DNA from: Cranoglanis bouderius
Taxonomy: Eukaryota; Chordata; Actinopteri; Siluriformes; Cranoglanididae
NCBI GenBank assembly: GCA_023630585.1
Contig: CM042565.1
Location: 2,898,013-2,962,012, forward strand
DNA: 64,000 bases
Direction: 5' to 3'
Shown: positions 55,871 to 64,000 of the stretch, one piece after another
How positions within the stretch are numbered: the first letter of the stretch is position 1
Layout of the letters: every line of letters starts with the position of its first letter
Program-made: the position numbers and the translations under genes
Notes under the pieces: generated by a model
What the model was told of the DNA's origin: nothing
What the model saw: the letters and a program-made list of their open reading frames with translations, nothing else
Databases searched by the model: none

Positions 55871-57169
55871 ACACAGAAAGGGTCATGTTTACAAGGCAAA
55901 GATACAGTATCAAGAAAAATACTCTTTAATAAGTCATTCATTTTCTTATTTATTTTCTTAATTTCTTTTCTTTCTTTACAAGTTTTACCTTGACAGTGTA
56001 CAGAAAATATACATACATTCCACTTTTTTTTCCCGATATGTTGTGTAAATATCCGAAAAACCCCTGCTCTCATGAGATGTTTCTTAGAAAATGATTATAG
56101 TTTGTCTTAGTTTGTCTTTGAGTCGTATTTCTAAGCTAATTTATCTCAAATTATTTTTGTTAATCATTGGGACAGTTGTTTCATAATTGGGCTATGCGGT
56201 GTTGTTTTTACCAAAGCTAACATCACTGAACTCTGGTTCAGAAAATAATTGCTTCATTATGGCTTTATTTTAATTACCCTTCCACAATAAATCTAATCAT
56301 GACATTTCGCAGTAAGATTGGAAATTGGCTTGTTCATCATCTTACATCTTACGAAGGTACTGATTAATCATATTCTTATAACAAGAATAACGCTTACTGG
56401 TTGGCGTGTGCTCTAATAAAGTCATTAAACACTTGTAAAAAGAAAAAAAAACCCATATCTGTGCTACTTTTCTTGAAGTTCAACTGTGTTATTTGCCTAT
56501 TCAATTCAAACTCATTTCAATCCCTTGATTCATCTGCAGGCAGTTAAAAAAGGTGCTTGATTTGTACATCCTATAATAATTAGCCACTGAATCAACCAGT
56601 TCAAAAAGGTAACCTTAAAAACCTCAGTTCTCTCTTTATTCTCATTCAAAGATAGCGAGAGAAAAAAAAGAGATGAAAAACGGCAAATGACAGAGTTTCT
56701 TTTGTTCATTTATGAAGCCCATAGGAGGTAGATTATATGCATGTGGGAGAAAAATCTCTCAGCTCGGTATTCATGAAAATGTCTTTCCATTTTAGTGAAG
56801 CAAAAGGTCAAACAGCCAAATTCAGAACGGAAAAAGTTCAAGTTTTATTAGAGTGGCATTACACACCAAAATGCTTACATAGTCTGACTTGAAAATCATT
56901 CTGTTCGCTTTCAATCCAGTTGAACTCTATTATCAGTATATAGATACTGTGCAGATGTGCACAGTGTAACAAACATTTTTTTTTTTGTTGTTGTTGTTAC
57001 GTCACCAGTATGATGAACAACAGAATGGTCACATTTTAGTCAAAGTGGAATACTAATAATCTGGAGGATCTTTATAAGGAACGAAGGTATATTTGGCATC
57101 ACGTACCAAAATGTTATATTTACACCAAAATGTTTTATAGCAGTAAACCACGACACATTTTTATCCATT
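55871..57169. other. Unique AT-rich sequence, nothing recognised
   Basis: About 1.3 kb. TTCATTTATGAAGCCCATAG near 56706 and TCAGCTCGGTATTCATGAAA near 56757 are the least AT-rich parts. No gene. Confidence 0.4.
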
Positions 57170-57330
57170 TACAGTTACATTGAAGGATGTAGAATGTGTA
57201 AGTTGTTACTATAGAAACAATAAGTTATAAGGACGAGTGCATCGATATAAAACGTTGCAGCTGGATCTAGGAACACCTTCTGACCAATCAGAATCGAGAA
57301 TTCAACAGTGCTTGGTAGACCAGAGTCGCT
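57170..57330 (-). mobile_element. MITE-A copy 10 (right part)
   Basis: GTTACTATAGAAACAATAAG, then TCTGACCAATCAGAATCGAG and AATTCAACAGTGCTTGGTAG match the right end of copies 2 and 6. The core is missing. Confidence 0.75.
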
Positions 57331-57849
57331 CTACAAAATGATTGGTATGCGAGTATATCTTCCTGGATGTTCAAAATGTCTGGCCGATTGCATTTCATAG
57401 CAAATGTTCATTCATTTACACCAGGAAGTATTTGTATTGAAGGAGAAGCAGGATTTTGGGTGAGATGGATGGGAGAGACGCGATCATGCAATTATTAGTT
57501 ATTAGTGTTGCATGAGATCATTCGAGACTCTAGTTATTACAGAGTTAAAACTCCAAAATCTCCATTCATTATAACACCAAAGCACATTCATTATAACCAC
57601 ACATTTTTTACATCCGTGAGTGGTCAGATATGAAGCTTTAGGGACAAAATCCGTGCGACAAGTTGTTTACACTTGGCCACACCCACTTCTTGTTTAAATC
57701 CAAATAAAGATACAGATATTTCGAGCTACAAACAAATACAGCTACATTGTGTTACACATCTAATGTCCCGACAAACAAGTGTAGCAGAAAGAGAGAAAAG
57801 AGACACCATGTTTCTACTAAGCCAACTTCAAAACCATTACTGTGAGTGT
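57331..57849. other. Unique sequence, nothing recognised
   Basis: No feature recognised. Confidence 0.4.
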
Positions 57850-58170
57850 CTTTAAAGCATCCTCGAGTAAACTAATGGTCAGAAACAGAAGTTTCGGTCC
57901 CAGAGAGAGTGCAGTGCTCACTAACAAACCCAGGCGCATCTGTCCGGGACCATCAGGCGGCAGAGGAATAAGCAATAATGCATGCTTTTGTTCCAATTTC
58001 CCAGGCGTGCAGAGGGAATAGAAAAATGTCAAGCTGCATTCCACTCAGGCGCGCAAATAATTACAGAGGCAGCGGATGCAACAGGGGGGCGACGACCTCG
58101 TCTCTCCCCTTTTCTGCGCTGAAAACAAAACAACGGCTATAAAGATCACCTCGTGTTCCTCCTCAACGCG
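57850..58170. other. Candidate conserved non-coding block
   Basis: Repeat-free, CpG-retaining sequence, including CCCAGGCGCATCTGTCCGGG near 57929, ATAAGCAATAATGCATGCTT near 57968 and CGCGCAAATAATTACAGAGG near 58050. The minus frame at 57817-58044 has no domain. Confidence 0.35.
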
Positions 58171-58711
58171 AAATCCTTGGTATGAACAGCAGTGTGGGGC
58201 GTAAATAGTTATTTAACACTTACTGTACTGTATATCTGTCAAACCAGACCAGCGCTCATTGTTTAGAGGGTTTTTATTTTGTATCTAACCAAACAATGTA
58301 GGTGGAAGGGTGGATTATAGAGAAAATATCTCTGAACAGCTGCCCATCTGTGATAATTAACTTAATATGTTTTTCTTCAGTTGTTCTGAATGATGGGAAA
58401 TTCTCTGAAGTGTGAGGTCACATGACAGCTCTCAGAAACGTTGAGGACTACTGTACTTCTGGGTCTTATTAGTCCATTAGTCGGCACGGGACTACCAGAC
58501 ACGAAGACTGTTCTGGCGAACGTATTCCCATGCCTTCTGATTCTGGACCTTAAAACAAAACTTGAAGCAAGGAAACGAGGATGATTGTTCAGCTCGGCTT
58601 TCCATTTTTCTCTCCTTCACACTTGGGAGGTGAAGCTCCTACTGACACAATCATTTTAATCATTTTTCTCTGCCATGTTCCCCACCAAGCGCCACCTTTC
58701 TGCTTGACAGA
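58171..58711. other. Unique sequence, nothing recognised
   Basis: No gene or recognised repeat. Confidence 0.4.
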
Positions 58712-58840
58712 AACACATTTAATATCTCAGGAACACTGGGCACAAAGATGCCAGTCCATCACAGCAAACCCTACACACACGTTCACACTAGAGACAATTT
58801 AGTGTCCACCTATTGGTATGTTTTTTGCATCCAAAACAAT
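58712..58840 (-). mobile_element. Retroposon fragment, diverged
   Basis: CTGGGCACAAAGATGCCAGT, then CCATCACAGCAAACC, then CAATTTAGTGTCCACCTATT and GTATGTTTTTTGCATCC follow, inverted, the order of the 3' half of the GGATGGATGG-type elements or a close relative. No tail. Confidence 0.55.
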
Positions 58841-59774
58841 ACACCACTGTGACATGTGGGAAATATGAGTGTGCTAAGCTAATAAGCAATAGTAGCCTGG
58901 GATGATATAAAAAAATATATACCTGTGGTCACTGAATATATGCATTTCACAAACTTTTTTTTTTTTTAGAGACTCGAAAGTGTGTGGTAAGTACACTTCT
59001 TTTAGTATATTGAACATTGTTCTGCTAGATTGTTACCTCACAAAACTGCTCAACAAATCACATTCAATCTGTGAATGCGAGTACGCTCTGGATATTGTCC
59101 AAACAAATGCATAATGTGGCACGATGTGTAGGTTTTATATTTCCCTGGAAGCAATTGAATTAGTGGATTGATTCAGTTCAGCGTTTGATTCATGGAAACA
59201 GAAAGTCAGCCACAGAAATTGAACCGCACATTGATTTTTTTTGTTCACCCTCAACGTACTTTAGTACAGTCTTTATTTTATTTAACCATGGACAAGCTCT
59301 GAATTCATTTTGGACACACAATAATAAAGCCATGCTACACTTTCATTTGGCTCAAATGTGATATTATTCTGTAAAAACCTTGCATAGCTTCCATTTCTGG
59401 TGAAACCAAACTGTGCACAAGTGGAAGAGTAATGTGACAAACACCCCATGTTTTATCCGCCCTGGCAGCTCAATCTCCGAACTGCGTTTGAAGTGCAGTG
59501 TGGCAACACTAATGGCAAAGTCATTCCAGCCGCCCAGAGCCAAGAGTCGTCTTGAAAGCAGGGTTGATTTTTTTTTTTTTTTTTTTGTTCTGTGATTTTC
59601 TGTGTATCCTTTCATCACACAGAGTGGACCAAAGGACATCCACTTGGATGTAGAGATGACATGGTTCTAGCAGCTGTACAAAGAGGCCATGACCTCTTGT
59701 GATTTGTCATTAGATTTTCTTTATGATTGTGCATATAATCATGATGTGTGAGAGAGGGAGGAGAGAGGCTAGAA
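58841..59774. other. Unique sequence, short candidate element
   Basis: 59440-59570 (TTATCCGCCCTGGCAGCTCA, AATGGCAAAGTCATTCCAGC) is compact and repeat-free. A T run lies at 59570-59586. No gene. Confidence 0.35.
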
Positions 59775-60135
59775 ATGTATTACTGTACACCACCGCACTG
59801 CTGAATTCTCGAATCTGATCGTCTATAACAGCAGCTCGGACGGTAGTGCAGCTGCAAATCACACGTTTATACTAATACGCTTGCTCAAACACATCATCGC
59901 TTCTGTAATAACAGCTAATTTACAGGGACTTATGTAGATAATCTACCTAATCTAAGACTAACAATAAACAGATGACAAAAACGTGTTGACAGATAACAAA
60001 AATGTGTAGTTATTTATTTATTTATTTATTTATTTTGCAAGAACATTTATGGAAGGAGTCTCCAGCGTCAGCTCTTTGGAACAGTCAGAGGAAAGATGAT
60101 GATTTTAAAAATGGACATTTACACTGTCATCTCTT
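59775..60135 (+). mobile_element. MITE-A copy 11
   Basis: Left: CACCGCACTGCTGAATTCTC and GTCTATAACAGCAGCTCGGA. GTGCAGCTGCAAATCACACG also matches copy 8. Core GGAAGGAGTCTCCAGCGTCA (one change) at 60051-60070, then GGAACAGTCAGAGG. A TTTA microsatellite lies inside at 60008-60034. Confidence 0.82.
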
Positions 60136-60419
60136 TAAGTAAAATGACTATTATAAGTTACGCTTCATTACAAGTCGATTAAGTATTATAGACTAACGTG
60201 AAAACATTTAAGTCCAAACTAGAGTTAAACAATAAAAACTTATCTTTTAACATTTAGTAAGAATATTTCCAAGCATTTTACCAAATTACAAATAATTCTA
60301 AATATAGGTTATTAAAAATAAATAAATAAATAAATAAAAAACATTCTGCACATTTATATCGTATTAGGTACGGAGGCAAAGACGGATGCAAGTGCAGATA
60401 AACTTTGTTTTGTTTTTTT
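60136..60419. other. AT-rich spacer with (AATA)n
   Basis: (AAAT)n near 60315-60340. Nothing else is seen. Confidence 0.4.
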
Positions 60420-60511
60420 TATGTAGAAACATTTAATTTCATTATTTTGAAGGCATCTTTGCTCTACAGCATTTCTTTGCATGTGCCTAAAACTTTTGCA
60501 CGGTACTGTAC
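60420..60511 (+). mobile_element. Lone Tc1 arm (same family as 25705-27290)
   Basis: CTACAGCATTTCTTTGCATG, then TGCCTAAAACTTTTGCACGG and TACTGTA match the right arm of the element ending at 27290. No second arm is nearby. Confidence 0.75.
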
Positions 60512-60717
60512 GTATAATAATAATAAAAAAGAAAGCTAACATCACACCCCACCCTAAACTGACCAGTTCACCATATAAACTGCTGTTAAGAATGTCCTGT
60601 AATTCAAATACAAACAACGCTCATGCTGTTCTAACAACCTTTCCTGTATTGTAAGGAATTGTCCGTCAATACATAATTAATACACTCTGTAAACACAAAC
60701 TCCAATAACGACCAAAT

Positions 60718-60736
60718 ATATATATATATATATATT
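60718..60736. repeat. Short (AT)n tract
   Basis: About nine AT units. Confidence 0.9.
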
Positions 60737-60739
60737 GGA

Positions 60740-61129
60740 CGAAGTGATGGGCTGTGCTGCTCATTTGTCATTGTTATGATTTTGTAACCCAGCAATAAAG
60801 CCCACCGTCTTTCATCTAATAAACTAGAGAAAGGGCGAAGAGTTGTGAATTAGATCTAAAGGGGAGGCAAGAAACTTTGAGCGATGCACTTCACTGACCT
60901 CAGTTTCGGTCAATAAAACCGTAACAGCCTCCCGCAGGCCTGAGGATATTCTGGAAATCACAGCTAGAGCCAGGAATATCAGACAGAAATAAAAGAAATA
61001 AATCACAGTGGATTTTACAATACAAGACGGAAGATGAAACTTGAAACTTGCAAATCTCTGAAACATAACGGTTCCTTTATGGGAGGATTGCGGTGATCGG
61101 CTTAGAAGCGCATCTACTATACTAACTGT
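60740..61129. other. Unique sequence, weak candidate non-coding element
   Basis: Repeat-free with moderate CpG. The minus 80-codon frame at 60824-61066 has a hydrophobic stretch but no recognised family. Confidence 0.3.
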
Positions 61130-61640
61130 ACAATGGTATTTCCAACAGCGTAGTCAATTTCTAAATTCTGATTGGTCAGAAGGTGTTGATTCATTTTGTA
61201 TAACTGCAGGTCTGACAAATCGATGAGTTTGATATGGTGTTCTATAAAAAGATATTTATTTAACATTTATGGAAGGAGTCTCCAGTGTCAACACTTCGTA
61301 ACAGTCAGACATAAAAAGTGGTAGCTTCAAGTTTTTCCCGACATGGGTTAATCTTCAGGACAGTGGAGATTATGCTTTGAGTTTCTCACCAAAATGACAA
61401 GCTTTTTGTCTTATTAATGGCTGTTAAGAATGATGGGCCAGGTTTTAATAAATAAAAATGATTAGTGTTGGTAAATTGGTAAATATATTAAAGGAGCTAA
61501 ACAATTCAGAACCTGCTGCTATAGGAAAATAATTAAACTTCAAGTTGGTAACAGTATCTTAACTTTGCTAACGCTGCATCACTAATAAATTTCCTATAAC
61601 AGCACACCATTCAAGTGTTTTTATTCCTTACTTACAGAAT
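61130..61640 (+). mobile_element. MITE-A copy 12
   Basis: The most complete copy in order: ATTCTGATTGGTCAGAAGGT, then GTTGATTCATTTTGTATAAC, core GGAAGGAGTCTCCAGTGTCA at 61271-61290, TCTTCAGGACAGTGGAG, then the inverted module TGCTGCTATAGGAAAATAAT (61519) and AATTTCCTATAACAGCACAC (61588), ending TTCAAGTGTTTTTATTCC. About 500 bp and non-coding. Confidence 0.85.
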
Positions 61641-62596
61641 ATTGGCATTCATCCATTGCCAGTGTCTTAGAAATAACAATAAATTTTTTTGGCTGCTCTA
61701 CTTTAGTAAATTGTCAGCTATATATGCTCAGTTTGTCAACATTTCTCACAAAAATGTACCACATTTCAAATGTAAATCTCCTGCTTTACAAACACTGGGC
61801 CAGGTTGACGACTTAAGTGAAAAATATACATCACTATAACTGATTTTGTATCCTGTCCAAGTGTCTCTCAGTGTAGTGCTTACATTTTAAATCTGTAAAT
61901 AGTCCTGAATATATTAACGTGCACGCATGAACTCATCTCTCATTACAAGCCACTGTTTACAAGTTAACCGCATTGATCACGTCCTCAAGAAGAATGCAGC
62001 TGACTCATACTCATACTGTAATCTACTTTTGCTGTAAACGGTGGCACGTTTTGTTGTATGAGGGAAAAAAAAGAAAAGGACATTACCTTTAAATTCCTCA
62101 CAATTAAAAAGAAATTGTGATTGGCTCACACATAGAGAGAGTGTCATTATGCAAGTGTACTAGTAACCTATCCTAGTATAATAGTGCAACACTGAGCCAT
62201 AAATATTACAGCACTGTCCTTATATAACAGTCAGTATGAAGCTGCTACGGAAAATGTTACGGTGTGTCCTGAGCCGTCAAACTGCCAGAGATTATTTAAA
62301 AGGCATTTGGAAAATGGCAGCTATTCACACATGACCTCCAAATGGAAACACGTTGTTAAATTGATGAAAAAGGTTGCAGGTGTTGAAAATTGCCAAGAGT
62401 GTCCAGTCATGATTTAAGATAGTGTTTGTTCAGGCTTTTCAAGTGAGCACAAGTTGTGAGAATTAACCTTTGAACACACCCTGCTTCTTCATGACATGGG
62501 TCACGGAGACTTGATTTGACCCGTCTCAACAACTTTACATTTCATTACTTGGTAACATAATTTTAATGTTAACGTTATTGATTACAGCTGATGTAC
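61641..62596. other. Unique AT-rich sequence, nothing recognised
   Basis: No gene. Scattered CpG-poor sequence. Confidence 0.4.
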
Positions 62597-63696
62597 AGCG
62601 GTGCTTGAAAGTTTGTGAAGCCTTTAGAATTTGTTTGTATTTCTGCATAAATATGACCTAAAACATCATCAGATTTTCACACAAGTCCTAAAAGTAGATA
62701 AAGAGAACCCAATTAAACAAATGAGACAAAAATATTATACTTGGTCATTTACTTATTGAGGAAAATGGGCTCTGGGCTCGGTCTCATCCGAGATGGACAG
62801 TAGCACAGTCGAATCATGTTTTGTGGTCCGACGAGTCGACACTTCAAATAGTTTTTGGACAAAACAGCCGTCGTGTTCTCCGGGCCAAAGAGGAAAAGGA
62901 CCATCCAGGCTGTTATCAGTGTCAGGTCCAAAAGCCAGCGTCAGTCATGGTATGGGGGTGTGTCAGTGCCCACGGCATGGGTAACTTGCACATCTGTGAG
63001 GGCACCATTAATGCGGAAAGATATGTACACATTTTGGAGCAATATATGCAGCCATCCAGAGCAGGACAACGCCAAACCACATTTTGCCCGGATTACAAGC
63101 ACATGGTTGCGTAAGCAGAGAGTGCGGGTGCTAGCATGGCCTGCCTGCAGTCCTGACCTGTCTCCGATTGAGAATGTGTGGCGCATTATGAAGCACAAAA
63201 TAAGGCAACGAAGGCCCCGTACAGTTGTGCAGCTGAAGAAATGCATAATGGATGAATGGGGGAAAATTCCGCTTGCTAAACTTAACCAACTGGTTTCTTC
63301 AGTCCCAAACGCTTAATAAGTTATTAAAAGAAAAGGTGATGTTACACAGTGTTAAACAATCAACTGTGCCAACTTTTTTGGAGTGTGTTGCAGTCATCAG
63401 ATTTGAAATGAGTGTATATTTTCAAAAATAAATTAATTTCACGAAGTAAAACATCAAATAATGTGTTAATAATGTGTTTTCAATATAGTACAAGGTGAAT
63501 TGAATTTTCAAATGACTCTTTTTTTGTTGTTGGTTTTTTTTTGGCATTTTCCACACTGTTTCGGAATTGGGGTTGTTTAATAGGAATCTCTTTGACCGCT
63601 TTTTGGACTTGTGTGAAAACCTGATGATCTTTTAGGTCATATTTATGCAGAAATATAGAAAATTCTAAAGGGTTCACAAACTTTCAAGTACCACTG
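62597..63696 (+). mobile_element. Chimeric Tc1-like element B
   Basis: The outer ends are inverted over about 125 bp: CAGCGGTGCTTGAAAGTTTG at 62597 and the complement ending CTTTCAAGTACCACTG at 63696, with TA at both flanks. From about 62767 the sequence switches to the middle of another Tc1 transposase gene. It then runs through that family's own 3' arm, ending TTCGGAATTGGGGTTG at about 63575, before the outer right arm resumes. The inner family's left end is absent. Confidence 0.88.
62790..63316 (+). pseudogene. Tc1-like transposase, C-terminal two-thirds
   Basis: The first frame has the first catalytic motif VLWSDESTLQIVFG, then VMVWGCVSAHGMG and AERYVHILEQYM. A frameshift near 63055 moves to the frame with QDNAKPHF (second Asp), the segment LAWPACSPDLSPIENVW (final Glu present), and RPRTVVQLKKCIMDEW, ending SVPNA at 63316. 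All three catalytic acidic residues are therefore present across two frames. The N-terminal helix-turn-helix region is missing, so it could not bind its ends. Confidence 0.9.
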
Positions 63697-63699
63697 TAT

Positions 63700-63834
63700 A
63701 TCAATGGGCTTCATCAAGGATAGTATTAATACCAATACTCAGTGCAGTGTTGGTATTGGTAACACATACACAAACCCACCATTGTATCTTGGCACTGTCG
63801 GGTTATTGTTTTACACTCAAGGTGTTTTCACACA
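63700..63834. repeat. Possible remnant with GGTATTGGTA motif
   Basis: ATTAATACCAATACTC and GTTGGTATTGGTAACAC form a partly inverted pair. A related phrase lies at 28147-28188. Weak assignment. Confidence 0.3.
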
Positions 63835-64000
63835 CTTTTTTCACCCCAGTCCATAGTCCAGAGTTTGGCACATTTGGTCATTTGTCATTGCTGTTTTCAA
63901 ACCCCGGTGCTGTCACATCGCCTCATATTTCAAGTTTAACGATGGCTCAGAAAGGCTTGTTGTGGCCTGAAGATAAAACAGAATGCGTTCTAAATAAGCA
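63835..64000 (+). mobile_element. Possible left end of a DNA transposon running off the window
   Basis: GGTGTTTTCACACACTTTTT followed by CCAGTCCATAGTCC and TTTGGCACATTTGG has the look of a terminal and subterminal region of a fish DNA transposon. It is followed at 63942 by a short open frame. The right end lies outside the window. Confidence 0.35.
63942..64000 (+). CDS. Partial open frame, possible Myb/SANT-like start
   Basis: Starts with ATG at 63942 and stays open to the window edge (19 codons). The reading MAQKGLLWPEDKTECVLNK has the W-x-x-(D/E)-x-T-x-x-(L/V) spacing of the first helix of the Myb/SANT-like domains that accompany PIF/Harbinger-type transposases and their domesticated relatives (family knowledge). 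Only a few residues support this, so it may be chance. The downstream sequence is not available. Confidence 0.28.
   Translation, partial: MAQKGLLWPEDKTECVLNK

Overview
The window looks like teleost fish DNA, most likely from an ostariophysan such as a catfish (inference). It is AT-rich and full of dinucleotide and GATA-type microsatellites. It carries several decayed Tc1-like transposons, an L2-type tail with a GGATAAGGGCGTCTGCC-like end, a tRNA-headed retroposon with a GGATGGATGG tail, and many short non-autonomous elements. I found no exon chain or conserved host protein, no tRNA or rRNA gene, no CRISPR array and no bacterial or phage feature. I read it as a 64 kb intergenic or intronic 'gene desert'. 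The only protein-coding homology I recognise belongs to transposons and a LINE.

Mobile layer. Five Tc1 lineages are present. The first is a deleted element at 15640-16195 with a lone arm at 29845-29975. The second is an almost complete element at 25705-27290 with a lone arm at 60420-60511. The third survives as two C-terminal remnants at 21290-21660 and 31271-31615. The last two are chimeric elements at 54311-55579 and 62597-63696, in which the outer inverted repeats enclose the body of another family. A short non-autonomous family, here called MITE-A, has about 12 copies. Seven copies share the core GGAAGGAGTCTCCAGTGTCA, and other copies carry hairpin modules. Other families are MITE-B (40785-41075, 42655-42990), MITE-E (24637-24890), repeat C (11515-11735, 49185-49700), repeat D (330-830, 32600-32935, with weaker fragments), and the GGATGGATGG retroposon (five fragments).

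Tandem layer. There are long GT/CA, GA/CT, AT, TAA, GATA and GATG tracts, a CTAG-rich minisatellite at 23794-24610, a three-unit degenerate repeat at 2799-3115 and a GGGCGGGG-containing repeat at 34283-34540.

Unique layer. Between the repeats lie 100-900 bp blocks of low-repeat, CpG-retaining sequence rich in TAATTA-type cores (for example 1800-2470, 3420-3870, 7640-7920, 14440-14960, 18880-19270, 20190-21125, 27520-27930, 33945-34255, 36080-36800, 47200-47660, 52440-52790, 57850-58170). Their texture is that of conserved non-coding enhancers in a developmental regulatory desert. This is inference from composition only, since conservation cannot be tested here.

The observations most worth checking are: a 156 bp inverted duplicate (16345-16500 / 22285-22440) sharing an open frame; an ancient direct duplicate (14180-14350 / 20010-20190) between putative non-coding elements; the MITE-A copy interrupted by repeat C; the two chimeric Tc1 elements; a CpG-rich block ending in a consensus splice donor (50640-50884); and a possible Myb/SANT-like reading frame running off the 3' edge at 63942. 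I found no clear novel biological system.
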